This document shows, piece by piece, positions 1-7,273 of a DNA stretch of 64,000 bases. Position numbers and translations under genes: made by a program. Within the stretch, counting starts at the first letter, position 1. Each line of letters opens with the position of its first letter. Under the pieces are notes generated by a model. The model was given only the letters and a program-made list of their open reading frames with translations. It did not search any database and had not been told where the DNA came from. Source of the stretch: Candidatus Uhrbacteria bacterium (GTDB lineage Bacteria > Patescibacteriota > Patescibacteriia > 2-12-FULL-60-25); assembly GCA_016222815.1 (NCBI GenBank), contig JACRQE010000003.1:1-64000 (forward strand). The letters are read 5' to 3'.

Positions 1-1
1 C

Positions 2-175
2 ATGCGGAAGAAGTTCCCATTCGTCCAAACCATGTATGAGAAAGAAGGTGTCTCCTTCTGGTCGGTCGGTTACTTCGTTTCAACCGTCGGGGCCAACGAA
101 GAAGTCATCCAGAAATACATCGAACACCAGGGCGAGGAGGATAGAGGACGAGCGAAGCTCGTATTGACCAAATAG
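2..175 (+). CDS. tnpA: IS200/IS605-type transposase, C-terminal part (5' cut by window edge)
   Basis: The frame is open from the window edge and ends in TAG. The last 57 residues contain SFWSVGYFVSTVG, NEEVIQKYIEHQ and GEEDRGRAKL, the usual C-terminus of the small Y1 single-strand transposases of the IS200/REP-associated family. The catalytic HUH and Tyr residues, if present, lie partly outside the window, so intactness cannot be judged. The ATG at base 2 is internal to the family domain and is not proposed as the true start. A perfect 9-bp hairpin follows immediately, as at the ends of IS200 elements. Confidence 0.8.
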   Translation: MRKKFPFVQTMYEKEGVSFWSVGYFVSTVGANEEVIQKYIEHQGEEDRGRAKLVLTK

Positions 176-177
176 AA

Positions 178-199
178 ACCACGGCCGTGAGGCCGTGGT
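178..199 (+). mobile_element. Right-end hairpin of the IS200-like element
   Basis: ACCACGGCC, a GTGA loop and GGCCGTGGT form a perfect 9-bp hairpin two bases after the transposase stop. IS200/IS605 elements carry such subterminal hairpins, which TnpA recognises as single strands. The exact cleavage site cannot be set without the left end or an empty site. Confidence 0.65.
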
Positions 200-207
200 A
201 GTTCATA

Positions 208-237
208 TTGACCTTTTCCCGCTTTTTTGCGTATAAT
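208..237 (+). promoter_or_regulatory. Promoter of hppA
   Basis: TTGACC and TATAAT are separated by 18 bases. The expected start lies about 9 bases before the hppA ATG, so the leader is too short for a Shine-Dalgarno site. The promoter lies directly against the IS200 right end. Confidence 0.75.
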
Positions 238-252
238 AGGCGCACAAAACCT

Positions 253-2244
253 ATGAACCCAGCACTAATTTTTGCCCTGGTTGCCGCCGCTGTCGGCTTG
301 CTCTGGGGTGCGTATCTGGTCAGTTGGATTCTTAAACAGCCTGTCGGTGAAGGTAAGATGGTGGAGATCTCCAAAGCCATCCAGGAAGGCGCCATGGCCT
401 ACCTGAACCGCCAGTACAGGACCATCGGCTATATCGGCGTGGTCATTTTCCTTGTCTTGTGGTGGCTCTTGGGCACCAATACGGCACTCGGCTTTTTGGT
501 CGGCGCAATCCTCTCTGCCCTGGCCGGTTACATCGGCATGTTCGTCTCGGTCCGCGCCAATGTCCGCACCACTGAAGCGGCCAAGAAGGGGATTAAGCAA
601 GCTCTCAACGTCGCAGTCAAAGGCGGTACGGTCACAGGTATTTTTGTCGTCTCACTCGGCCTGCTCGGCGTGGCCGGTTTCTATTATTTGACTGGCGACC
701 TCAAGGCTCTCGTGGGCCTGGGATTCGGCGGCTCGCTCATCTCGGTCTTCGCGCGCTTGGGCGGCGGCATCTTCACCAAGGCGGCTGACGTGGGCGCCGA
801 TCTTGTCGGCAAAGTCGAAGCTGGAATCCCGGAAGACGATCCGCGCAACCCGGCGGTCATCGCCGACCAGATCGGCGACAATGCCGGAGATTGCGCCGGC
901 ATGGCGGCTGACCTGTTCGAGACATATGCGGTCACGGCCGTGGCGACCATGTTGCTCGGTGGCCTGCTCTTCCCGGGCAACGTCAACGTCATCATGTTTC
1001 CGCTGGTCATCGGCGGCATGGCAATTTTGACCTCAATCGTCGGAACCTTCTTTATCCGTTTGAGCGGCCAGAAAATCATGGGCGCTCTGTACAAAGGTCT
1101 TATCGCCACCGGCATCCTGTCGGCCATCGCATTCTACTTCGTGGCCCAGAAGTTCTTCCCGGCTGGCGGCGCCATCGACGCTTGGACCGTGTACAAGGCC
1201 TCGCTCGTCGGTCTGGCCCTGACCGGTTTCATGGTCTGGATCACCGAATACTACACATCAACCGCGCATAAGCCGGTCCAGAACATCGCAGCCGCTTCGC
1301 AGACCGGACACGGCACCAACGTCATCGCTGGTTTGGCCATGAGCATGAAAGCAACGGCGCTCCCGGTCCTGGCTATCGTCGTGGCCATGCTCCTCGCTTT
1401 CCACTGGGGCGGTCTCTTCGGCGTCGCGGTGGCCGCGATGAGCATGTTGTCATTGGCCGGCATAATCGTGGCTATCGACGCTTACGGTCCGATCACGGAT
1501 AACGCCGGCGGCATTGCGGAGATGTCTGAATTGCCGGAAAGCGTACGCGACGTCACCGATCCTCTGGACGCTGTCGGCAACACCACCAAGGCCGTGACCA
1601 AGGGTTATGCCATCGCCTCGGCTGGCTTGGCCGCGCTCGTCCTGTTCGCGTCCTACACCCAGGAATTCGCGGACCGCGGCGTTGACCTTTCCTTCACCCT
1701 GCAGGATCCCAAGCTCATCGCCGGTCTCTTCATCGGCGGCCTGCTCCCGTACCTGTTCGCGGCCTTCGCCATGGAAGCCGTGGGCAAGACGGCCGGCACG
1801 GTCGTCGAAGAAGTCCGACGCCAGTTCCGCGAGATCAAAGGCATCATGGAAGGCACGGCCAAACCTGAATATGGCAAGTGTGTGGACATCGTGACCAAAG
1901 CAGCCATCAAGCAGATGATCGTCCCAGCCCTCATGCCGGTCGTGATCCCGGTCCTCGTCATCTGGCTCCTCGGCCCGGTCGCCCTCGGCGGCGTGCTCAT
2001 GGGTTCGATCGTCACCGGTCTGTTCGTAGCCATCTCCATGACCTCGGGCGGCGGCGCTTGGGACAATGCCAAGAAGTACATCGAGTCCGGCCACTACGGC
2101 GGCAAGAAGTCCTTCGCCCACCAGGCCGCAGTCACCGGCGACACTGTCGGCGATCCGTACAAGGACACTGCCGGCCCGGCCATCAACCCCATGATCAAGA
2201 TCCTGAACATTGTGGCGTTGCTGTTGGTGGCTCTGATGATTTGA
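253..2244 (+). CDS. hppA: Membrane-bound proton-translocating pyrophosphatase
   Basis: This 663-aa polytopic membrane protein hydrolyses pyrophosphate and pumps H+ across the cytoplasmic membrane. The substrate site is visible as [23 protein letters not shown] followed by [20 protein letters not shown], and the C-terminal acidic motif is [17 protein letters not shown]. The motif GNTTKA carries lysine where K+-dependent enzymes have alanine, which in this family marks K+-independent H+-PPases. The start at MNPALIF is chosen because the in-frame upstream start lies inside the promoter and would add hydrophilic residues. The gene is monocistronic, with a REP-like palindrome and a terminator after it. 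Family assignment is secure; ion choice is inferred from the motif. Confidence 0.96.
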   Translation: MNPALIFALVAAAVGLLWGAYLVSWILKQPVGEGKMVEISKAIQEGAMAYLNRQYRTIGYIGVVIFLVLWWLLGTNTALGFLVGAILSALAGYIGMFVSVRANVRTTEAAKKGIKQALNVAVKGGTVTGIFVVSLGLLGVAGFYYLTGDLKALVGLGFGGSLISVFARLGGGIFTKAADVGADLVGKVEAGIPEDDPRNPAVIADQIGDNAGDCAGMAADLFETYAVTAVATMLLGGLLFPGNVNVIMFPLVIGGMAILTSIVGTFFIRLSGQKIMGALYKGLIATGILSAIAFYFVAQKFFPAGGAIDAWTVYKASLVGLALTGFMVWITEYYTSTAHKPVQNIAAASQTGHGTNVIAGLAMSMKATALPVLAIVVAMLLAFHWGGLFGVAVAAMSMLSLAGIIVAIDAYGPITDNAGGIAEMSELPESVRDVTDPLDAVGNTTKAVTKGYAIASAGLAALVLFASYTQEFADRGVDLSFTLQDPKLIAGLFIGGLLPYLFAAFAMEAVGKTAGTVVEEVRRQFREIKGIMEGTAKPEYGKCVDIVTKAAIKQMIVPALMPVVIPVLVIWLLGPVALGGVLMGSIVTGLFVAISMTSGGGAWDNAKKYIESGHYGGKKSFAHQAAVTGDTVGDPYKDTAGPAINPMIKILNIVALLLVALMI

Positions 2245-2254
2245 TTCAGAACTC

Positions 2255-2303
2255 GTAGGGGCGACGCATGCGTCGCCCTGGGCAAGGTGTGCCTTGCCCC
2301 TAC
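2255..2303. repeat. GTAG-bounded REP-like palindrome, double hairpin
   Basis: It starts GTAGGGGCG and ends TTGCCCCTAC. Inside are two hairpins, GGGCGACGCA/TGCGTCGCCC and GGGCAAGG/CCTTGCCC. Related copies lie near 22.2, 25.9, 33.0, 42.9 (two), 51.6 and 52.6 kb. Confidence 0.8.
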
Positions 2304-2314
2304 AAAAAACACAG

Positions 2315-2333
2315 CCCGCTCATCGCGGGTTTT
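2315..2333 (+). terminator. Terminator after hppA
   Basis: CCCGC, a TCATC loop and GCGGG are followed by TTTT. Confidence 0.65.
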
Positions 2334-2350
2334 GTGTTATATTGTTTCCC

Positions 2351-2755
2351 ATGTCCGACACCCTGGATCCGCGCCACGAGGCTCTGGCCGAGCACCTGTT
2401 CAAGCGTGCCTGCCTGGTCTTAGGTATGCCCGGATTCGAGATGCGTCCTCTCCGTCGTCGCGTTAGGGGAAAGGGGAAACTTCGCTCCTACGCTCTCGGC
2501 TACACCAAGCTCGGCGAAAAGCTCGTGACCATCGATCTGTACACCCCGCGTACCTGCCAGCCGCGGAAGCACGACGCCATCTTGCGCGTCATCTGCCACG
2601 AGCTCGCGCACCACCAAGCTCCGCCGCGGTTATTCCGTCACTGGCTGCGTTTCGTCCGCGTCATCCACCATCCATTGTTCTGGACCCAGGTGAAAAAGAA
2701 CGTCGAACTGCTCAAAAAAGATGAGGTCTTGGGGCAGTATTTTTGCGATAAATAA
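2351..2755 (+). CDS. SprT-like / YgjP-like zinc metallopeptidase domain protein
   Basis: This 134-aa protein contains CHELAHHQAP, an HExxH zinc site, with VIHHPLFWTQVKKN about 25 residues later. A second conserved His followed by an aromatic 'FW' is the layout of the SprT-like and DUF45 (YgjP) families, in which the second His completes the zinc site. The protein is basic and has no signal peptide. The ATG at MSDTLDP is preferred over an upstream in-frame start: TATATT ends 7 bases before it, which predicts a leaderless mRNA. Substrate is unknown. SprT-like proteins are often DNA-protein crosslink proteases, but that is not shown here. Confidence 0.7.
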   Translation: MSDTLDPRHEALAEHLFKRACLVLGMPGFEMRPLRRRVRGKGKLRSYALGYTKLGEKLVTIDLYTPRTCQPRKHDAILRVICHELAHHQAPPRLFRHWLRFVRVIHHPLFWTQVKKNVELLKKDEVLGQYFCDK

Positions 2756-2759
2756 AATT

Positions 2760-2803
2760 ACTCCCCGACCGTGCCACATTCTGCGTGGTCGCCATCGGGG
2801 AGT
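2760..2803 (-). terminator. Hairpin downstream of the leftward orphan gene
   Basis: ACTCCCCGA and TCGGGGAGT pair across a 26-base loop that itself contains a short stem. The hairpin lies 6 bases beyond the stop of the minus-strand gene. Confidence 0.6.
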
Positions 2804-2809
2804 CTTGTG

Positions 2810-3295
2810 TCAGGAGTCTTTGTCTTTCTTGGGTATCGTTGAGGCGAACCCGGCGCACAGGGCGTTGATGATGGCCAGTGCAGAAGGCTCGTCCACGTCC
2901 CGAAACCCCGGTTCTTCGAAGCCGAACGCTTCCTGGGCCAGGCGTTTGGCCTTGGACGATTCGTGCAGCGAGTCTGCGCTCTTCTCATAGCCGAACTCCC
3001 AGGTATCGATGTCCGGATAGTAGAGGACATAGAAGCAGTACGAGTATTCCCGCTCCGGGTTGTCCATGAACCAGAGGCAGAGTTCGGCCGACGCCTTTCC
3101 GTCGGTTCCGACATCATGGGCCCAATAGAGCTCGAGGTACGGCGAGACGTCATCAACGAAATTGTACACCCCTCCATTTTCCGTTGGTTCGGTTTTGGTC
3201 GCCTGGATGCCGCGCGAGTTCGCGGCCCGTTCCATGAATTCCATGCGCCTTTTGGCTTTCTCGACGTCTGATGCATTCGGTTTTTTGTTTGCCAT
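2810..3295 (-). CDS. Hypothetical protein, 161 aa
   Basis: No family is recognised. The protein is soluble, with a basic helical N-terminus (MANKKPNASDVEKAKRRMEF) and an aromatic-rich middle (YLELYWAHDVG, CLWFMDN, YCFYVLYYPDIDTWEFGYE) that suggests a compact beta-sheet domain. The start at MANKK is preferred over one 15 codons upstream because GAGGT sits a few bases before it. The gene is monocistronic, with its own terminator. A TTGACG-17-TAAGGT pair further upstream on this strand is a possible promoter. It belongs to the class of strong-SD orphans seen throughout the window. Confidence 0.7.
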   Translation of the reverse strand: MANKKPNASDVEKAKRRMEFMERAANSRGIQATKTEPTENGGVYNFVDDVSPYLELYWAHDVGTDGKASAELCLWFMDNPEREYSYCFYVLYYPDIDTWEFGYEKSADSLHESSKAKRLAQEAFGFEEPGFRDVDEPSALAIINALCAGFASTIPKKDKDS

Positions 3296-3357
3296 GGCTA
3301 CCTCATTGGAAAGTCCGATAATTGACCTTATTCCGTCCAAGAACCTGCGTCAAGCTC

Positions 3358-3386
3358 TTGACAAATGGGTCTTTTTGTGGTTTAAT
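3358..3386 (+). promoter_or_regulatory. Promoter of orphan gene
   Basis: Consensus TTGACA, a 17-base spacer and TTTAAT, about 50 bases before the next ORF. Confidence 0.75.
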
Positions 3387-3438
3387 CCTTTGTTCATTCG
3401 AATGATTTCCGTTCGACGACACCCAACCAGGAGGAAGA

Positions 3439-3726
3439 ATGAAGAGCTCTTCGGCGAGTGTGGTCCGATGGGATTTCGATAAGGTTCGGCGCGAGGATGA
3501 GGCTCGAAGCTTCCGGCGTGCTCGCGATGCTCGTCCGGCCGTCGAGACTCCGCAGGACGCGCTCCTGCGCGACATCCTCGGCGCGCTGAACCGGATGCGC
3601 ATCCTGCCCATGCCGCAATGCTTCAGGGCTGCGCGTGAGTTCAAGGCCTACTGCCGTCAGTACCTCGAGGAATACGGCCACCTCACGATTCCGGTCTCGC
3701 TGCCCCTGCACCTCATCCGCCGCTAA
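3439..3726 (+). CDS. Hypothetical protein, 95 aa
   Basis: No family is recognised. This small basic protein is rich in Arg and Ala, with a likely helical centre (ALLRDILGALNRMR) and C-terminus (FRAAREFKAYCRQYLEEYG). AGGAGGAAG lies immediately upstream at ideal spacing, a consensus promoter precedes it and a strong terminator follows. These signals support a real gene despite the lack of a known family. Confidence 0.65.
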   Translation: MKSSSASVVRWDFDKVRREDEARSFRRARDARPAVETPQDALLRDILGALNRMRILPMPQCFRAAREFKAYCRQYLEEYGHLTIPVSLPLHLIRR

Positions 3727-3740
3727 CCGGCCCCATTCTC

Positions 3741-3767
3741 AAAGGCCCCGACCAAATCGGGGCCTTT
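3741..3767 (+). terminator. Terminator of orphan gene
   Basis: AAAGGCCCCGA, a CCAAA loop and TCGGGGCCTTT form a perfect 11-bp stem. Confidence 0.85.
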
Positions 3768-3781
3768 CGAATATCCAAGGC

Positions 3782-3810
3782 TTGACCGGATTGCGGTAAT
3801 AAGGTACTAA
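3782..3810 (+). promoter_or_regulatory. Promoter of orphan gene
   Basis: TTGACC, a 17-base spacer and TACTAA, followed 22 bases later by GGAGG. Confidence 0.75.
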
Positions 3811-3842
3811 AACAGGGTACATTCCACACTTGGAGGCATTCC

Positions 3843-4505
3843 ATGGGCGAAAGACACCCACCGTACACTCTGGTCTGGACCGGCTCGTTTCCCGAAGCCC
3901 GGGACCTGCCCAAGTCTATGCGGCGGGTACTGCAGAACGCCTTGACTACTGACCGCGAAGACCCGGCTAAGTTCCTGGTCAGCATGGGGCGTTTGCTCCG
4001 TTTCTGCGACATCGGTACGCCTTGCCGCCGCCGCGCACTCCGCGCCGCCGCGATGATCCTCACTGAAGCTCACGGCATCCGGTGCTGCTTCGAACATTCG
4101 TTGGCCATTTCCCAAGTCTTTTCACGGGCTTTCCGCGCCGTGCGATATCGTGAGTCCCATGTCTGGAGCGGAACCTCGTCGCCAGGTCTGGCTGTCATCA
4201 TGGCGCGGGATGATTTGGAGAGCCTCTGGCAGGCGGTCCGCCGCGGCGTACCCATTCTGGATATGGTCAAGGATCCTGTGCAACAACGCTCGCTGTTGGA
4301 GCTGCGCCGCGAGCTCGATGACCACATTCAGATGGTCGACGCTTTGCATGAGGACGCGTTGGACGGGCTCGTAGCGCAAGATTTGGCCAAACATCAGCTG
4401 GATCACGAGACTCTCTTCGTGGACGACCTGGCGGCAGTCGAACCCGTCAGATGGTGGATGTCCGTCTTCCACCACAATATCGTCAATTCGACGCGACACG
4501 GCTAG
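3843..4505 (+). CDS. Hypothetical protein, 220 aa
   Basis: No family is recognised. It is soluble and largely alpha-helical by composition, with Arg/Ala-rich stretches (CRRRALRAAAMILTEAHG) and a Leu/Asp-rich C-terminal half (LLELRRELDDHIQMVDALHE). GGAGG lies 6 bases before the ATG and the promoter is near consensus. A hairpin terminator follows. It shares layout, but no obvious sequence, with the orphan just upstream. Confidence 0.7.
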   Translation: MGERHPPYTLVWTGSFPEARDLPKSMRRVLQNALTTDREDPAKFLVSMGRLLRFCDIGTPCRRRALRAAAMILTEAHGIRCCFEHSLAISQVFSRAFRAVRYRESHVWSGTSSPGLAVIMARDDLESLWQAVRRGVPILDMVKDPVQQRSLLELRRELDDHIQMVDALHEDALDGLVAQDLAKHQLDHETLFVDDLAAVEPVRWWMSVFHHNIVNSTRHG

Positions 4506-4519
4506 CTCCGCCTTATACC

Positions 4520-4543
4520 AGGCTCCGATTCCAATCGGGGCCT
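4520..4543 (+). terminator. Terminator of orphan gene
   Basis: AGGCTCCGATT and AATCGGGGCCT pair with one mismatch, followed by TTTCC. Confidence 0.65.
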
Positions 4544-4549
4544 TTCCAT

Positions 4550-4578
4550 TTGCGTAAATCTTTTTCCTCGGCTACCCT
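4550..4578 (+). promoter_or_regulatory. Promoter of the ferredoxin operon
   Basis: TTGCGT, a 17-base spacer and TACCCT. The ATG lies 14 bases after the -10, so the leader would be about 7 bases with no SD. Confidence 0.55.
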
Positions 4579-4592
4579 AACGGCAAAATCAT

Positions 4593-4859
4593 ATGAAAAT
4601 CGAAGTCGACCAGAATATCTGCATCGGTGACGGATCGTGCGTCATGATCGCGGCCAAGACCTTCAAACTCAATCCGGACGGTAAATGCTACATCCTGAAT
4701 GAGGAGCTGGGCCCGGAGGAACAGAATCCCTCCGGCCACGTTTCCTCCCCGCTTACGGCAACCATGGACACGCGTGAGATCCTTATCGAAGCGGCCCGCG
4801 CTTGTCCGGTCCAGGCTATCCGGTTGTACGAGGACGACGGCACCGAGGTAAAACTGTGA
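4593..4859 (+). CDS. Single-cluster ferredoxin with Asp in the Cys motif
   Basis: This 88-aa electron carrier begins MKIEVDQNICIGDGSC. The motif CxxDxxC has Asp13 in place of the middle Cys, and a distant CP pair (ARACPVQAI) completes the site. Only three Cys ligands remain, as in Pyrococcus-type ferredoxins that hold a [3Fe-4S] or an Asp-ligated [4Fe-4S] cluster. The next gene, an FNR-like flavoprotein, starts inside the last codons (GTGA overlap), so the two are translated together and probably exchange electrons. Family is clear; cluster type is inferred. Confidence 0.88.
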   Translation: MKIEVDQNICIGDGSCVMIAAKTFKLNPDGKCYILNEELGPEEQNPSGHVSSPLTATMDTREILIEAARACPVQAIRLYEDDGTEVKL

Positions 4860-5578
4860 ACGTCATAACTAACCGGCCGTTCCGCGTGTCCGAAAATACG
4901 GATCTGGCTGAAGGTATTTTCGGCTTGCGCCTCGAGCCGGCTGACGGACTGCCGGTTTTCGGTTTCAATCCCGGCCAGTTTGTCATGCTCCATCTGCTCC
5001 AGCCTGACGGAAGCATTTGGGCCAAGGCCGCATATTCCATCGCCAGCGCGCCTTCCGAATCGAAAAGCTCCATCGAATTGGCCGTGAAACTCAAGAAGGA
5101 TTTTACCCACCGGATGCATGAGCTCAAAATCGGGGACGAGGTCCGTATCCAGGGTCCGTTCGGCCGTTTCAATTTTCCCGAAGGCACGCGCCCGGTCGTC
5201 GTCTTGGCCGGGGGCATCGGCATCACCCCGTTCCGGAGCATGATCCGCAATGAATTGAACCTCGGCACGGGCAGGAAGATCGGCTTGGTCTATTCCTGCA
5301 AGACCGCCGAAGCCATGCCGTATCTCGAAGAGTTCAGGTCATTGGCCGATTCCCATCCGAACTTCGAAGCCGTCCTGTCCCTCACCGGTTACGCGCCTGA
5401 AGGCTGGTCCGGGAAAATCGGCCGCATCAATCCGGACACGTGGTCCAAGCTCGCGGCCAATCAGGACAATCCGGACTATTTCGCCTGCGGCTCCCCGGAA
5501 TTCGTCAGGGATATGGCCGGCTTGCTTGAAAAAACCGGCGTGGATGTTACACTGCGCCTGCATAAAGAAATGTTTTAA
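4856..5578 (+). CDS. Ferredoxin--NAD(P)+ reductase-like flavoprotein
   Basis: This 240-aa FAD/NAD(P) oxidoreductase has an N-terminal FAD barrel (FNPGQFVMLHL; AAYSIAS in place of the usual RxYSxxS) and a C-terminal nucleotide domain (VVVLAGGIGITPFRSM, ACGSPEFVRDM). The first Arg of the FAD motif is replaced by Ala. The GTG start is chosen because it makes the 4-base GTGA overlap with the ferredoxin gene and matches the natural N-terminus of the barrel. The role is probably transfer of electrons between NAD(P)H and the neighbouring ferredoxin. Direction of flow and partner enzymes are unknown. Confidence 0.85.
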   Translation: MNVITNRPFRVSENTDLAEGIFGLRLEPADGLPVFGFNPGQFVMLHLLQPDGSIWAKAAYSIASAPSESKSSIELAVKLKKDFTHRMHELKIGDEVRIQGPFGRFNFPEGTRPVVVLAGGIGITPFRSMIRNELNLGTGRKIGLVYSCKTAEAMPYLEEFRSLADSHPNFEAVLSLTGYAPEGWSGKIGRINPDTWSKLAANQDNPDYFACGSPEFVRDMAGLLEKTGVDVTLRLHKEMF

Positions 5579-5585
5579 ACATATT

Positions 5586-6149
5586 ATGAACTACAAACAT
5601 CTTGTCCCGTTGGTTTCGTTGGTCGCCGCAGTTTCTCTCCTTGGTCTGGGCTGCAACCCTTTCCAGGCCGCTAAAGAAAAGGCTGAACAAAAAGTCGCGG
5701 ATTCCATCACGAGCGGCATCTTGAGCAAGGCGACCGGCGGTGATGTGGATGTTGATACCGGTTCGGGCGCCATGGTCTATAAGGACAACAAGACCGGCAG
5801 TAGCGTATCCATCGGCGAGAACATGGATATCCCGGACGACTTCCCCAAGGATGTGCCCGTCTATTCCGGCGCCAAAGCCAGCTCCATCTTGACCAATTCG
5901 ACCGATAAGTCTGCTAGCGCCACACTGACGAGCGGTGATGACGCGGCTAAAATCACGGCTTGGTACGAAGGCAAGTTCAAGGCCGACGGCTGGACCGAAG
6001 ACAGCAACTCCACCATCAACAAGGTCGAAGTTCGCTCCTACTCCAAAGGCGACGTGAAGATCACGATCTCGGTCTGGCCTAACGAGGACGAAGGCAAGAC
6101 CGGCTCATTCATCACCTTGAGCCGCACTGAAGAGAAGGCTTCGGAATAA
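5586..6149 (+). CDS. Predicted lipoprotein, 187 aa
   Basis: The N-terminus MNYKHLVPLVSLVAAVSLLG is a signal peptide ending in the lipobox LGLGC, so the mature protein should be lipid-anchored on the outer face of the membrane. A coiled stretch (QAAKEKAEQKVADS) and a Gly/Asp-rich linker follow. A C-terminal alpha/beta domain (AWYEGKFKADGWTED to TISVWPNEDEGKTG) resembles small extracellular domains of CPR lipoproteins. It sits just after the FNR-like gene with no clear promoter of its own, so it may be cotranscribed. A strong terminator follows. Function unknown. Confidence 0.8.
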   Translation: MNYKHLVPLVSLVAAVSLLGLGCNPFQAAKEKAEQKVADSITSGILSKATGGDVDVDTGSGAMVYKDNKTGSSVSIGENMDIPDDFPKDVPVYSGAKASSILTNSTDKSASATLTSGDDAAKITAWYEGKFKADGWTEDSNSTINKVEVRSYSKGDVKITISVWPNEDEGKTGSFITLSRTEEKASE

Positions 6150-6166
6150 CGCAGGAACCAAACACG

Positions 6167-6192
6167 AAAAAATCCCCGATCGGGGATTTTTT
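6167..6192. terminator. Bidirectional terminator
   Basis: AAAAAATCCCCGA and TCGGGGATTTTTT form a perfect symmetric hairpin between the lipoprotein gene and the convergent tRNA-Ile. Confidence 0.85.
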
Positions 6193-6195
6193 CTA

Positions 6196-6272
6196 TGGTG
6201 GGCGTGCCAGGACTCGAACCTGGGACCTTCACATTATCAGTGTGACGCTCTAACCACCTGAGCTACACGCCC
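6196..6272 (-). tRNA. tRNA-Ile (GAU)
   Basis: A full cloverleaf: acceptor GGGCGTG/CACGCCC, D-stem GCTC/GAGC, anticodon arm TCACA-CTGATAA-TGTGA with anticodon GAT, T-arm CCAGG-TTCGAGT-CCTGG and an encoded CCA end. Confidence 0.97.
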
Positions 6273-6290
6273 TAAAAATATATTGTTGAA

Positions 6291-6355
6291 TGAACTCGAA
6301 CCTGGAACCTCCCCGGTGTCCACCGGGGCGCTCTAACCACCTGAGCTACACGCCC
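6291..6355 (-). pseudogene. tRNA-Ile-like remnant with replaced anticodon arm
   Basis: The first 27 bases (acceptor 5' strand, D-arm) are identical to tRNA-Ile next door and CCAGGTTCGAG of the T-arm is kept. The anticodon arm is replaced by a CCCCGGTG/CACCGGGG hairpin, and the acceptor 3' strand is lost. The 19-base string CCCCGGTGTCCACCGGGGC also forms the terminator stem near 25.55 kb. It cannot fold as a normal tRNA. It lies directly upstream of the intact gene in transcription order. Confidence 0.75.
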
Positions 6356-6422
6356 TGGAGCCTCTTATTTTGTGCCGCTAGATTACAGTAAGCTTCCTGG
6401 TTTGGCAAGGTCTTGCCGGGGC

Positions 6423-6451
6423 TTGCATTGTTCGGTAATTCTGGCTATTAT
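6423..6451 (+). promoter_or_regulatory. Promoter of mgtC
   Basis: TTGCAT, a 17-base spacer and TATTAT, with the ATG 13 bases after the -10, so a leader of about 6 bases. Confidence 0.6.
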
Positions 6452-6463
6452 TCCCGCGTTCCT

Positions 6464-6949
6464 ATGGAACTTACCTTACAGGAAATTGTCATCCGCTTGG
6501 GGGTCGCCACTATCCTCTCGGGCATAATCGGTATCGAGCGGGAAGTCAGGCAAAAACCAGCGGGCGTCCGCACTAATGCCCTGATCGGCCTCGGTTCGGC
6601 CGCCATGTCTTTGGCTGGCGTCTATGCCGCCATGTCGACTCCTGCGACGACAGATGTTACGCGGATCGCCTCTGTCGTGGTACAAGGTATCGGTTTCCTG
6701 GGTGCAGGCGCCATCATCCAGTCATCCGGCTCTGTCCGCGGTCTCACCACAGCCGCCACCATGTGGGTCGTGGCCGGCATCGGCATCGCCTGCGGCCTGG
6801 GTCTCCTGCAAGTGGCCATGGTCACGGCGCTGATCGTCCTGGTCCTCCTGGCCATCTTCGGCCCGATTGACGCCAGGTTGATGCATGACGAAGTCTTGGA
6901 AGGTGAAGGTTTGTTCAGGAAGCTCGTCAAAGGTAAGAAGAAGGAATGA
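6464..6949 (+). CDS. mgtC: MgtC/SapB family membrane protein
   Basis: This 161-aa protein has about five membrane segments. Family motifs are GIIGIEREVRQKPAGVRTNAL near the N-terminus, GIGFLGAGAIIQ, and VRGLTTAATMWVVAGIGIACG. MgtC proteins modulate the membrane ATP synthase and Mg2+ homeostasis in other bacteria; the role here is inferred by family only. It ends soon after the membrane domain, without the C-terminal ACT-like domain of Salmonella MgtC. The start is fixed by the near-leaderless promoter. Confidence 0.9.
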   Translation: MELTLQEIVIRLGVATILSGIIGIEREVRQKPAGVRTNALIGLGSAAMSLAGVYAAMSTPATTDVTRIASVVVQGIGFLGAGAIIQSSGSVRGLTTAATMWVVAGIGIACGLGLLQVAMVTALIVLVLLAIFGPIDARLMHDEVLEGEGLFRKLVKGKKKE

Positions 6950-6957
6950 AAGATTTG

Positions 6958-6995
6958 GCCGAGGTAGCTCCCCGATGTCGCTCCGCTCTTCGGGG
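6958..6995 (+). pseudogene. Truncated tRNA-Phe 5' end fused to a hairpin
   Basis: GCCGAGGTAGCTC is identical to the first 13 bases of tRNA-Phe 66 bases downstream. It runs directly into a hairpin, CCCCGA/TCGGGG. The rest of the tRNA is missing. The layout resembles the tRNA-Ile remnant. Confidence 0.6.
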
Positions 6996-7036
6996 CAGGC
7001 AGTGGTCCCACTTCGCGAATCATACAGACAATTTAC

Positions 7037-7111
7037 GCCGAGGTAGCTCAGTGGTAGAGCGAAGGACTGAAAATCCTTGCGTCGCCAGTTCAATCCTGGC
7101 CCTCGGCACCA
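7037..7111 (+). tRNA. tRNA-Phe (GAA)
   Basis: Acceptor GCCGAGG/CCTCGGC, anticodon arm AAGGA-CTGAAAA-TCCTT with anticodon GAA, T-arm GCCAG-TTCAATC-CTGGC and encoded CCA. Confidence 0.97.
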
Positions 7112-7114
7112 CAC

Positions 7115-7141
7115 AAAAACAGCTCTCGCAGAGCTGTTTTT
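7115..7141. terminator. Bidirectional terminator between tRNA-Phe and tRNA-Gly
   Basis: AAAAACAGCTCT, CGC and AGAGCTGTTTTT form a perfect hairpin serving both convergent tRNA genes. Confidence 0.9.
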
Positions 7142-7144
7142 GTG

Positions 7145-7220
7145 TGGAGCGGGTAGCGGGAATCGAACCCGCCTCTCAACCTTGGAAGGGTCGCATAATA
7201 ACCACTATACGATACCCGCC
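7145..7220 (-). tRNA. tRNA-Gly (UCC)
   Basis: Acceptor GGCGGGT pairs with ACCCGCT (one wobble). The anticodon loop CTTCCAA gives TCC, the T-arm is GCGGG-TTCGATT-CCCGC and CCA is encoded. Confidence 0.95.
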
Positions 7221-7273
7221 TGATTCGATTGTCAGGCCGTATCTTAGCGTGCCTAGTCGTTTTTGGCAATCCC

